Below are positions 38,458 through 48,043 of a stretch of 64,000 bases of DNA, piece by piece. The stretch's first letter is position 1. Every line of letters begins with the position of its first letter. A program made the translations under genes and the position numbers. Origin of the DNA: Bordetella holmesii ATCC 51541. Lineage in GTDB: Bacteria > Pseudomonadota > Gammaproteobacteria > Burkholderiales > Burkholderiaceae_B. The notes under the pieces were generated by a model. The model was not told where the DNA came from. It worked only from the letters and a program-made list of their open reading frames with translations, and did not search any database. The stretch lies in NCBI GenBank assembly GCA_000612485.1, contig CP007494.1, forward strand, positions 3,100,001 to 3,164,000, written 5' to 3'.

Positions 38458-40108
38458 ACGACGCCTACCGCACCCTGATCCAGCGCCAGTCGGCCATGAC
38501 GGAGAAGCACCAGGCCGCGCGCGACATGGTGCTGCGCGCCCTGCCGCGTGGCGGCGGCTTTCGCGAAGACGACCGGGTCATGCTGTGGAACATGTTCGTC
38601 GACATGCTGCAGCTGCTCGATACGCTGGTCGCCACCCATACCGATTACTCCTCGCTGCGCCGCACCCTGGCCGGCCACGACGCGCTGGTCTTCATGCGCG
38701 ACGCCCTGGTAAAGATGTCGCTGGAGCTCAACCGCGTCGCGCTGGACGTCTCGCGCGGCCACAAGACGCAATACCGCAGCAGCGCCAAGGCCGAGCTGCG
38801 CGCCATCGAGTACGAGATCGAGCAGCTCAAGCAGCAGGGGCTGGGCGAGCGCGAACCCGAGATGCTGGCGCTGACCGTGCAGGTGCTGCGCCGGCTGCGC
38901 AACGCCGCGCGCATCGTCGACAAGCTGGCCCAGCACACCGAGGCGCGCTCGGACGCCATCCCCACGAGCATGCTGCGCATCGACAAATCGCTGACGCAGT
39001 TCATCTCGCGCCAGGAGCTGCGCCTGGGCATGATCACCAGCAACCTGCGGCTGGACTCGCCCCACTTCCGCTACGCCATCCGCGTCACGCTGGCCGCGGC
39101 GCTGGCCATGACGCTGATCGGCATCTGGCTGGCGCCCAACATGGCCGCGCACAGCTACTGGGTGCTGCTGACCATCGTCATCATCATGAAGCCGGGCTTC
39201 GCGCTCACGCGCCAGCGCAACGGCTGGCGCCTGATGGGCACGCTGGTGGGCTGCATCCTGGCCCTGACCCTGTTCACGCTGACCAACAACCCGACCATCC
39301 TGTTCGCGGTGCTGCTGGGCGCCTGCATCATGGGCAACAGCCTGGTGCAGCTGAACTACATGGCCAGCGCCATCTTCAACACGCTGTTCGTGGTGCTGGT
39401 GTTCCATTTCGTCGCCCCGGGCACGGTTTCGCTGGAGGTGATCGGCGAGCAGGCGATGGATACGGCGCTGGGCTGCGCGCTGGCGCTGATCTGCAGCTAT
39501 GTGCTGCCCTGGTGGGAGGCGCGCTACATGAAGCCGCTGGCGCGGGCCGCCTCGCGCGCCAACCGCGAATACCTGCGCGCCGGGCTGCGCTATATCGAGG
39601 CCATGCGCCAGCCGGCGCCCGGCGGCGCGGCGGCGGGCGAGGAAACGCCCGAGACCGGCGAGCGCGCCGACGCCGACGCCGACCTGGCCTGGCCTGGCGG
39701 CTGGGCCGCAAGAACGTGCATATCGCGTTCAGCAATTTCGCCGAGGCGTTCTATCGCATGATGAGCGAGCCGACGCAGCACCAGGTGAGCGTGCCCGAAT
39801 TCAATAACCTGCTGGTGCAGAACCACATCCTGGCCTCGCAGATCACGGCCGTCGTGCCCATCCTGGTCGGCCTGTCGCACACGCCGCCCGCGGTGCAGCA
39901 GGCGCTGGACGCGATGATGGACCTGCTGGACCCGGCCCGCAAGCCGCCGGCCGCGCTGCCCGCGCAGTTCGACACCGAAGACGAGCAGGCGGCGCTGGCC
40001 TATCCGCTCAAGCAGATGCTGCGCGCCTGCGTGATGATCCGCCAGGAACTGGCCGGCGTCGCCGACCCCGAAGACCCGCGTCCGGCGCCGGCCTCGCCCT
40101 GAGCCGGC

Positions 40109-41350
40109 TCAGGCGCCCTGCCTGGCCGAGGCGGCGCGGCGACGCGGCCAGAAGTAGTACAGGGCCACCGCTATCTGCAGCGCCAGGAAGGCCCCCCACG
40201 CGGCCAGGTAGCCGCCGGCCGGGTAGCTGCCGGGCTCATACACGGCGTCGCCGCGCGGCCATAGTTCGACGATCCAGCCGAACGTGACCTGGCACACGAA
40301 GATGGAAACAAAGGTCAGCAGATTGGTGGTCGCGGCCACGCGCCCCAGCAATTCGCGCGGAAACTCGCCCGCCAGCAGGGCGAACACCAGGATATTGGCC
40401 GAACCGAACACGCCGTAACCCGCCCACAGCAGCGCCAGCGGCACGGGCGCGCGCAGCACGATCAGCAGCTGGATCAGGATGAACAGCGCCAGGCATACGC
40501 CGCTGAAGCCATACAGCCCCAGGCCCATGCGCTCGACGCGCCGCGCCATGGCGCCCAGCCCGACGTTGCCGCCCATCATGGCAAAGCCCAGCAGCGACAC
40601 CAGCGCCGCGGCCGGCGCGGCCGGCAGCATATTGACGTCGGTCAGGTAGGGACGCACCCACAGCGATTGCACGCCGTAGAACACGCCGCCGGTCGCCACC
40701 GGCAGCGACACCAGCCGCCAGTAGTGCGCCGTGCGCAGCAGCACGAACGTGCCGCGCAGCTGCTCGCCCAGGCTGGCGTGCGGCCGGTCGCGGGCGGGTT
40801 CGCGCGGCGCGCCGAACCACAGCAGCGCCGCCACGCACAGCGTGACCACCACCATGCCGATACTGACCTCGCGCCAGGTGGAGAAATTCAGCAGCCACGA
40901 CAGCGGCGAGCCCACCAGCACGCCGCCCAGCCCGCCCACCGCCATCACCAGCCCGTTGATCAGGGGCAACCGGGCCAGCGGGTAGTTCAGCGCCAGCGCC
41001 TGGAATGCCGCGCCCAGGCAGACCGACACGCCGGCGCCGATCAGCAGCCGCCCCACCATCAGGCCGGGCAGGCCCTGCGACAGCCCGTAGACCAGGGTGC
41101 CCACGGCGGCTACCACCAGCAGGGCGGCGTTGACGCGCCGCGGCCCCCAGGTATCGAGCAGCACGCCGGCCGGGATCTGCAGCAGCGCGAAACCGAGAAA
41201 GTACAGGCTGGTCAGGGTGCCCAGATCGGCGGCCGACAGGCCCAGTTCGGCGCTCAAGGTCGGCCCGAAGCCGATGTTCAGGCCCCGGAACAGATACGAG
41301 ACCAGGTAGCCGAGCGAAAAGAACAGGAAGACGCGTAAGCCTGCCGACAT
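40109..41350 (-). CDS. MFS transporter
   Basis: Major facilitator transporter of 413 residues, about twelve membrane segments, start at 41350 (MSAGLRVFLFFSLGYLVSYLFRG). The loop QIPAGVLLDTWGPRRVNAALL between segments 2 and 3 is a degenerate motif A. It resembles the anion/sialate or nitrate-type branch only loosely; substrate unknown. Its 3' end lies 6 bases from that of the convergent FUSC gene. It follows yaaA on the same strand with a gap of 11 bases, so the two are probably cotranscribed. Confidence 0.83.
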   Translation of the reverse strand: MSAGLRVFLFFSLGYLVSYLFRGLNIGFGPTLSAELGLSAADLGTLTSLYFLGFALLQIPAGVLLDTWGPRRVNAALLVVAAVGTLVYGLSQGLPGLMVGRLLIGAGVSVCLGAAFQALALNYPLARLPLINGLVMAVGGLGGVLVGSPLSWLLNFSTWREVSIGMVVVTLCVAALLWFGAPREPARDRPHASLGEQLRGTFVLLRTAHYWRLVSLPVATGGVFYGVQSLWVRPYLTDVNMLPAAPAAALVSLLGFAMMGGNVGLGAMARRVERMGLGLYGFSGVCLALFILIQLLIVLRAPVPLALLWAGYGVFGSANILVFALLAGEFPRELLGRVAATTNLLTFVSIFVCQVTFGWIVELWPRGDAVYEPGSYPAGGYLAAWGAFLALQIAVALYYFWPRRRAASARQGA

Positions 41351-41361
41351 CGCGCGTCCTG

Positions 41362-42135
41362 TCAGGCCTGCTTGCGGCGGAACACCAGCTTGTCGGCGCT
41401 GGAAGCGGCAGCGTCGTAGGCATAGCCTTCCGAATCGAAACCCTGCAGGCCTTCCGGACGGGCGACCTTGTGCGCGATGGCGTAACGCGCCATCAGGCCG
41501 CGCGCGCGCTTGGCATGGAAGCTGATCACCTTCCAGGCGCCGTTCTTCCAGTCCTGGAAGACGCACTGCACCACGCGCGCCTTCAGCGTCTTGAGGTCGA
41601 CGACCTTGAAATACTCTTCGGAGGCCAGGTTGACGATGACCGGCGCTTTCGCGCCCGCCTGGCGTTCGTTCAGATACTCGGCGATGCCGCTGCCCCAGTA
41701 CTCGTACAGGTTCTTGCCCTTGGGCGTGTGCAGGCGGGTGCCCATTTCAAGGCGGTACGGCTGCATCAGGTCCAGCGGGCGCAGCGCCCCGTACAGGCCG
41801 CTGAGGATCACGACATGGTCCTGCGCCCAATCGAGCTGGCGGGCCGACAGCGTGTCGGCCTGCAGCCCTTCGTAGACGTCGCCATTGAACGCCAGGACGG
41901 CCTGGCGCGAATTGGCCTGCGTGAAGCTGCGCTTCCAGGCGCCGTAGCGGCCCGCGTTCAGCTCGGCCAGCGCCGGGCTCAGGCTCATCAGCTCGGCGAT
42001 TTCGTCGGCGGACTTGGTCTTGAGCACCTTGATCAGCGCCGCGGCCTGGTCGACGAACAGTGGCTGCGTGTGCGTTTCGACGTGAACGGGAGAGTCGTAG
42101 TCCAGCTTCTTGGCGGGAGACAACAGGAACAACAT
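41362..42135 (-). CDS. yaaA: YaaA (DUF328) peroxide-stress protein
   Basis: A 257-residue protein of the YaaA/UPF0246 family, which in E. coli lowers free iron during peroxide stress. The N-terminus MLFLLSPAKKLDYDSP, the segment YGALRPLDLMQPYRLEMGTRL and the C-terminal FHAKRARGLMARYAI are the family signatures. I chose ATG 42135. IS481 copy 5 ends 31 bases upstream in the same orientation, so the natural promoter may be separated from the gene, which may depend on transcription from the element or bdhA. Confidence 0.93.
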   Translation of the reverse strand: MLFLLSPAKKLDYDSPVHVETHTQPLFVDQAAALIKVLKTKSADEIAELMSLSPALAELNAGRYGAWKRSFTQANSRQAVLAFNGDVYEGLQADTLSARQLDWAQDHVVILSGLYGALRPLDLMQPYRLEMGTRLHTPKGKNLYEYWGSGIAEYLNERQAGAKAPVIVNLASEEYFKVVDLKTLKARVVQCVFQDWKNGAWKVISFHAKRARGLMARYAIAHKVARPEGLQGFDSEGYAYDAAASSADKLVFRRKQA

Positions 42136-42161
42136 GAGGGTTTCCTTGGATTTGAACGAGA

Positions 42162-43112
42162 CTAGGTGTGAACTGTCAATAGGTTGTATTCGTCCAGGTT
42201 GAGTCTGGAGATGGGTACAGCGCGCCCGATGCCTTGGTGGGGTCGATGCCAGTTGTAGTGGTGTAGCCAGGATTTCATGGCATCGGCTCGGTGTTGGGAG
42301 TTCTGGTAGGTGTGAGCGTAAGCCCACTCACGCAAGGCCGACTGGATGAAGCGTTCGGCCTTGCCATTGGTCTGTGGGCGGTAAGGTCGGGTAAAGCGGT
42401 GCTTGATGCCCAGCTCATGGCACAGCGCGGCGAAGGCGCGGCTGCGAAAGGCCGAGCCATTGTCGGTGAGCAAGCGCTGGATGGTCACGCCCAGGCGCTG
42501 GTAGTAGGCCACTGCGTCCTTGAGGAACTGGACGGCGCTGGGGAAGCGCTCGTCGGGGTGGATGTCGGTGAAGGCCACGCGGGCGTGGTCATCGATGGCC
42601 ACGAAGACGAAGTCCCAGCCGGCCCCCTCAACGGTATCGCGTCGGTTGCCCGTGACCCGGTGGCCAGGGCGCTGGATACGTCCCAGCTTCTTGATGTCGA
42701 TGTGCAGCAGATCGCCGGGGGCCTGATGCTCGTAGCGCACCACCGGCTCGGCCGGCTCCAGGTCGGCCAGGTGCGACAGACCGGCGCGGGCCAGGACGCG
42801 GCTGACGGTGCTGGCTGACACGCCCAGCGCCTGGGCGATGCGCGCTTGGGTCAGCCGCTTGCGGCGCAGCTCCACGATAGCCAGCGCCTTGGCCGGCGCA
42901 ATCGCTCGGGGCGAGACCGTCGGGCGCGAGGACGCATCGGCCAAGCCCGCCTGGCCCTGAGCCAGGAAGCGGCCCAGCCATTTGCGCACAGTCGGCGCGG
43001 TGACCCCATAGGCGCGGGCCGCTTCAGGTACACAAACTTGATGGGCGATCAATTGCTGGACCATTTCGAGTCGACGTAGGAAGGTCAATCGGGCATGCTT
43101 ATGGGTGTTCAT
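42162..43112 (-). CDS. IS481 transposase, copy 5
   Basis: Intact 316-residue transposase on the minus strand, ending L-T-V-H-T, stop codon in the flanking CTAG. Same domains as copy 1. Confidence 0.95.
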   Translation of the reverse strand: MNTHKHARLTFLRRLEMVQQLIAHQVCVPEAARAYGVTAPTVRKWLGRFLAQGQAGLADASSRPTVSPRAIAPAKALAIVELRRKRLTQARIAQALGVSASTVSRVLARAGLSHLADLEPAEPVVRYEHQAPGDLLHIDIKKLGRIQRPGHRVTGNRRDTVEGAGWDFVFVAIDDHARVAFTDIHPDERFPSAVQFLKDAVAYYQRLGVTIQRLLTDNGSAFRSRAFAALCHELGIKHRFTRPYRPQTNGKAERFIQSALREWAYAHTYQNSQHRADAMKSWLHHYNWHRPHQGIGRAVPISRLNLDEYNLLTVHT

Positions 43113-43209
43113 CCGGCCGGGCTCCTTGAGTGAACTGGGGGGTTGGCGATTTCCAGTTTCTCAAATCCGGTTCGGATGAACCATGCATACAACCTATTGA
43201 ATCTTCACA
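42167..43209 (-). mobile_element. IS481, copy 5 (between bdhA and yaaA)
   Basis: Complete 1043-bp element in inverted orientation. Flanks are ACTAGG (42161-42166) and ACTAGC (43210-43215), matching at five of six bases. Confidence 0.95.
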
Positions 43210-43210
43210 A

Positions 43211-43993
43211 CTAGCGGGCTGTCCAGCCGCCGTCGACGGAAATGGTGGTGCCGGTGATCTGGGCCGCGGCCTCCGAGGCCAGGAACACGGCCGTGCCGCC
43301 CAGTTGCTCGGGCGTGACGAACTGCAGCGACGGCTGCTTCTCGCCGAGCAGTTCGCGCGCGGCGCTTTCCTGGTCGACGCCGTCCTTGGCCGCCAGGGCG
43401 GTGATCTGCTTTTCCACCAACGGCGTGCGCACCCAGCCGGGGCAGATGGCGTTGGCGGTGATGCCCATGCCGGCCGTCTCCAGCGCGGTGACCTTGGTCA
43501 GGCCGACCACGCCGTGCTTGGCGGCCACGTAGGCGGACTTCGCGGCCGAGGCCACCAGGCCATGGGCCGAGGCGATGTTGATGATGCGCCCCCAGCCCTG
43601 CTTCTTCATGTGGGGCAGCGCCGCGGCCGTGCCATGGAATACCGCCGAGAGATTCAGCGCGATGATGGCGTCCCACTTGTCGGCGGGAAAGTCCTCGATC
43701 AAGGCGGTGTGCTGGATGCCCGCGTTGTTGACCAGGATATCGATGCGGCCCAGCTCGGCGACGGCGCCGGACACCAGTTGCCGCACCGCCTCGCCCTTGG
43801 ACAGGTCGGCGCCGTCATAGCGCACCTGCACGCCGTACTGGCTGGCCAGCCCGGCCCGCAATTTCTCGATGTCCGCCGCGTCGCCGAATCCGTTGAGCAC
43901 GATGTCGGCGCCCTGCTGCGCCAGCGCGCTGGCGATCCCCAGGCCGATGCCGCTGGTGGAACCGGTGACGACTGCAACTTTTCCTTTGAGCAT
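43211..43993 (-). CDS. bdhA: 3-hydroxybutyrate dehydrogenase
   Basis: Short-chain dehydrogenase oxidising D-3-hydroxybutyrate to acetoacetate with NAD. The protein of 260 residues starts at 43993 (MLKGKVAVVTGSTSGIGLGIASAL, with the TGxxxGIG cofactor motif), has NNAG (VNNAGIQHTALIEDFP), the catalytic Ser and YxxxK in ASAHGLVASAAKSAYVAAKH, and ends in TTISVDGGWTAR as the family does. The stop TAG is part of the CTAG used as target by IS481 copy 5, so the coding region was not altered. Confidence 0.9.
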   Translation of the reverse strand: MLKGKVAVVTGSTSGIGLGIASALAQQGADIVLNGFGDAADIEKLRAGLASQYGVQVRYDGADLSKGEAVRQLVSGAVAELGRIDILVNNAGIQHTALIEDFPADKWDAIIALNLSAVFHGTAAALPHMKKQGWGRIINIASAHGLVASAAKSAYVAAKHGVVGLTKVTALETAGMGITANAICPGWVRTPLVEKQITALAAKDGVDQESAARELLGEKQPSLQFVTPEQLGGTAVFLASEAAAQITGTTISVDGGWTAR

Positions 43994-44081
43994 GACTGTT
44001 CTCCTGTGGAGTGGGCGGGACGGCCTCAAGTGTAGCCGTCCGCCGCCGGCAATGATGGCACGGATCCGTGACCGGGCGCGG

Positions 44082-45308
44082 TCAGCCCGGGCCGGACCGC
44101 TCCTCGTTGTCCGCGGCGGATTGGGGCGGCGGCGAACCGGCGAATCCGACCGGCGTGACCGCCATGTCGCCGATACCGCCGTAGCGGCCCGGCAGGCGCT
44201 CCAGCAGCCGGATGACGATCGGCACCTCGCCCATGGAAATCGCCACCACGATGGCCAGCAGGTCGCGCTGCTCCAGCGACATCAAATGATTGTCCCAGGC
44301 CTCGTTGAAAATCACGAAGCTGAATTCGCCGCCCTGCGCCAGCACCAGCGCGTACAGCAGGCGATGATAGTGCGGCAGCCCCATCAGGCGCGCGATGCCG
44401 TAGAGCACCAGCGCCTTGAGCGACAGCAGCGCCACGACCCCGGCCAGCACATACGGCCAGTAATCCAGCGCCTCCTCCACATTGACCGACATGCCCACGG
44501 CCAGGAAGAACAGGCCCAGCAACAGCCCCTTGAACGGCTCGATCGTGTGCTCCAGCTCATTGCGATGGCGCGACTCGGCCAGCAGCATGCCGACCAGGAA
44601 ACCGCCCAGGCCGGCCGACAGGCCCGCGTAATCGAACAGTTGCGCCGTGCCCAGCACGACCAGCAGCGTGGCGGCAGTGAACAGCTCATGCAGCTGCGAA
44701 CGCGCCGCCCAGTCCAGCAGCCGCAGGCGCTAGCACGCCAGCACCACCACCACCGCCACCAGGGCCGCCTCGAACGACGGCGCGGAATCGCCATCCGAAC
44801 CCAGCAGGCCGGCCGCCACCAGCATCGGGATGGCCGCCATATCCTGCAGCAGCAACACCCCCAGGGCCGAGCGGCCCAACGGCGTGCGCACCAGGCCGCG
44901 CTCCTCCAGCAGGCGCAGCGCCACCGCGGTCGAGGACAGGGCCAGCGACAGGCCGCACAGGATGGCCGCCTGCCAGCCCATGCCGGCCAGGTGGCGCAGC
45001 CCGGCGCCGAACACCGCGCCCAGCAACGCGCCGCAGACGACCATCTGCAAGGTGCCGGCGCCGAACACTTCGCGGCGCATCGCCCACAGTCGCTTGGGCG
45101 CCAGCTCCAGGCCGATCACGAACAGCATCATCACCACGCCCCATTCCGAGACGCGCATGATGTCCGGCACGTCGGTGACCAGCCCCAGCCCGGACGGCCC
45201 GATCACCCCGCCCGCCAGCAGGTAGCCGGGGATGGCGCCCAGGCCCAGGCGCTGCGCCAGGGGCACGCACAGGACGGCGGCGATCAGCAAAATGGTGAGC
45301 AGTTCCAT
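44082..45308 (-). pseudogene. CPA2-type cation/proton antiporter with an amber codon
   Basis: Membrane antiporter related to KefB/KefC/YbaL. The N-terminus MELLTILLIAAVLCVPLAQRL and GYLLAGGVIGPSGLGLV are typical, with membrane segments on both sides of a TAG codon at 44730-44732. The frame continues unchanged after it (RLRLLDWAARSQLHELFTAA, then GLSAGLGGFLVGMLLAES). Without the amber codon the protein has about 408 residues, lacking the C-terminal TrkA-N/RCK domain of KefC. One base substitution accounts for the break. Confidence 0.82.
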
Positions 45309-45547
45309 GGCGCGGGGCTTGGAGGTGGCGGCAATATTGCGGCAATTCTGACAAAAACCCGGGCTGCGCGAAATCCGGCATCGGCGCCGAGCAAAATCTT
45401 GCCGCAATCCTGGCATGGCCGAAAATTTTCAGGTAGAATAGCTGGCTTTGCTGGATCCCGCGCGAAATGCCGGCGGGGAGATTGCCCAGGGCCATGACCA
45501 CGGTCCATGCGGCAGACAGCAAGAACACAGGCAAGACAGCACACCCC

Positions 45548-46033
<486 letters not shown>

Positions 46034-47419
46034 ATGAATCGTGAAATCTATGACTTCGTGGCTATCGGTATCGGACCTTTCAATCTCAGCCTGGCGAGCC
46101 TGTCTGCGCCCTTGCGAGGCGTGCGCACGCTCTTCCTGGACAAGAAATCCGGCTTTGATTGGCATCCAGGCATGCTGATCGAGACGTCCACTCTGCAAAA
46201 CCCTTTTCTCGCCGATCTGGTCAGTTTGGCCGACCCACGCAGCGAATATAGCTATCTGAACTATTGCAAACTCACCAACCGCATTTATTCCTACTACATG
46301 CGCGAGAACCATTACCTGAGCCGCGCCGAGTACACCCGCTATTGCCAATGGGTAGCTGCACGCTTGCCGAACCTGCGTTTCGGCTGCGATGTACAGGGCG
46401 TACTGCACGATCCCGAAAGCCACAGCTATCTCGTCACCGGCCAACACACCATGTCCGGCCAGCGGTTCATGTTCCGCTGCCGCAAGCTGGTCCTGGGTCT
46501 TGGTTCCCAGCCCTATCTGCCAGCGTGCTGCGATCGACGTGCCGCGCCCTTCATCCATAGCGCGGACTATCTGCGCCATAAATACGAACTCCAGGGCCGC
46601 GCGTCAATCACCATAGTGGGCAGCGGACAAAGCGCGGCCGAAGTGTTCCATGATCTGCTCCGTGAGAGCGGGCGACATGATTACAGTCTGGCCTGGATCA
46701 CTCGCTCTCCGCGCTTTTTCCAGATGGAGAACACAAAACTCACGCTGGAGCTGATATCGCCGGACTACACCGAATATTTCCATGATCTGCCCGAGGCACG
46801 CCGCCAGGAGATCCTGACTCAACAGAACAGCCTGTACAAAGGCATCAATGCCTCGCTGATCAACCAGATCTACGATCTTCTCGACGAGAAGGTCCATGAT
46901 GGCGACAACCGCTATACGCTTCTGACCAACTCCGAACTACGCGCCTGCCGCTACGACCCGCTGCAGGAACGCTTTCAGCTGGACTTTCAGCATCTCGATT
47001 GCGACCGCCCTTTTAGCCACGCCACCGACGGACTGGTCCTGGCCACAGGCTATTCTCATGAGATCCCGGCCTGCATCAATCCCATTCACGACCGAATTGC
47101 CTGGAATGCCGACGGTAGCTATCGCATCGGACGTAATTACGCCATTGACCACGAGGGCAGCGAGATCTTCGTGCAGAACACCGGTTTGCTCAGCCATGGA
47201 GTGACGAATCCGGATCTGGGCTTCTGCTGCTATCGCAACTCACAGATCCTGCGTGAACTGACCGGCACGGAACATTACCGCATCGAGACACGAACCGCCT
47301 TGCAGGAGTTCTCTCCACCAGCAGACGGCGTGCTCAAGCACCGTCCGGCCCGGCGAGCCGAACGGAGGCCCACGGTTGCAGCCCGACCCTTGATGGACAT
47401 CCACCGCGCCACACTCTGA
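46034..47419 (+). CDS. alcA: alcaligin biosynthesis N-hydroxylase
   Basis: FAD- and NADPH-dependent N-monooxygenase of the lysine/ornithine hydroxylase family; in alcaligin synthesis it hydroxylates putrescine. The protein of 461 residues has the FAD motif GIGPFNLS (residues 12-19), the NADPH motif GSGQSAAEV (196-204) and the late ATGYSHEIP segment. First gene of the alc operon, preceded by a Fur-type operator, so it should be repressed by iron. Intact. The next gene starts 18 bases downstream. Confidence 0.96.
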   Translation: MNREIYDFVAIGIGPFNLSLASLSAPLRGVRTLFLDKKSGFDWHPGMLIETSTLQNPFLADLVSLADPRSEYSYLNYCKLTNRIYSYYMRENHYLSRAEYTRYCQWVAARLPNLRFGCDVQGVLHDPESHSYLVTGQHTMSGQRFMFRCRKLVLGLGSQPYLPACCDRRAAPFIHSADYLRHKYELQGRASITIVGSGQSAAEVFHDLLRESGRHDYSLAWITRSPRFFQMENTKLTLELISPDYTEYFHDLPEARRQEILTQQNSLYKGINASLINQIYDLLDEKVHDGDNRYTLLTNSELRACRYDPLQERFQLDFQHLDCDRPFSHATDGLVLATGYSHEIPACINPIHDRIAWNADGSYRIGRNYAIDHEGSEIFVQNTGLLSHGVTNPDLGFCCYRNSQILRELTGTEHYRIETRTALQEFSPPADGVLKHRPARRAERRPTVAARPLMDIHRATL

Positions 47420-47437
47420 GGCTGCCAAGGAAGCGCG

Positions 47438-48043
47438 ATGATGACGATGATGGCAACGTTCCTGGACGTGATCGACCAAAAAACCCGCTCCCACTATGAC
47501 GAAGGCAAGGGATTGGCGTTACGTTCGCTCGACCCCGAGGCGGACGCAGCCCAGCTGCAGCAATGGTTTTCCATGGACTATGCCCGCTTCTGGTCCATGC
47601 AAGACTCTAGCGTGCACCAGGTGCGCGACTTCTACACTGCGTTGTGCTCCAGTGGACACGCCGGAGCCTGGCTGGGCCTGCACCATGGCCGTGCGGCCTT
47701 TCTGGTGGAATGCTATGACCCGGCTCGCGACCAAGTCGGCGAGCACTACTGCGTGCGCCCAGGCGACCTGGGCATGCATCTTCTCATCGCCCCCCCGACC
47801 GAGCACATTCCCGGTTTCAGCCGTGCGGTGTTCGCGCTCGTCATGCGCTTCATGTTCGACCGCCTCCATGCGGCCCGTGTCGTCGTGGAACCCGACGTGA
47901 ACAACACCAAGATCCATGCATTGAATCTATCCATGGGCTTCGTCTATGCCGGGCTGGCGCGCTTTCGGGAAAAGACGGCAAGTCTTGCCTTCTGCACGCG
48001 CGCCCAATTCGAGCAAGCCCAACGCCAGGAGTTGACGCAATGA
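47438..48043 (+). CDS. alcB: alcaligin biosynthesis acyltransferase
   Basis: GNAT/RhbD-IucB-type N-acyltransferase of 201 residues; thought to transfer a succinyl group to hydroxyputrescine. Conserved parts are DYARFWSMQD, GAWLGLHHGRAAFLVECYDP and the acyl-CoA region VVVEPDVNNTKIHALNLSMGF. The start used (MMTMMATFL) has several ATG alternatives within 15 bases. The stop overlaps the alcC start by four bases (ATGA). Confidence 0.93.
   Translation: MMTMMATFLDVIDQKTRSHYDEGKGLALRSLDPEADAAQLQQWFSMDYARFWSMQDSSVHQVRDFYTALCSSGHAGAWLGLHHGRAAFLVECYDPARDQVGEHYCVRPGDLGMHLLIAPPTEHIPGFSRAVFALVMRFMFDRLHAARVVVEPDVNNTKIHALNLSMGFVYAGLARFREKTASLAFCTRAQFEQAQRQELTQ

Larger units (their letters stand above)
36814..40102 (+). 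pseudogene. FUSC/YccS-family membrane protein, split by IS481 and frameshifted
   Basis: Large inner-membrane protein of the FUSC (fusaric acid resistance/aromatic efflux) family. The first part (36814-37409) has one set of membrane segments from MDLRIASIRRFLYSHYFFGG. IS481 copy 4 then interrupts at NADL, and the frame resumes as DDAYRTLIQRQSAMTEKHQA through a cytoplasmic domain and a second membrane set (SYWVLLTIVIIMKPGFALTRQR). Near 39692 the frame changes; the sequence there holds three tandem CTGGC units where two would keep the frame (DLAWRLGRKNVHIAF). The rest to 40102 is in the new frame. Two independent lesions show it is dead or nearly so. Confidence 0.88.

Noticed and set aside
36813..42166. 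Inversion between IS481 copies 4 and 5, which are in opposite orientation
   Set aside because: The two halves of the FUSC gene are continuous across copy 4, and the swapped flanks do not match as an inversion would require.
43869..45497. 542-codon plus-strand frame opposite bdhA and the antiporter gene
   Set aside because: Gln/Arg/His-rich shadow of G+C-rich coding DNA on the minus strand.
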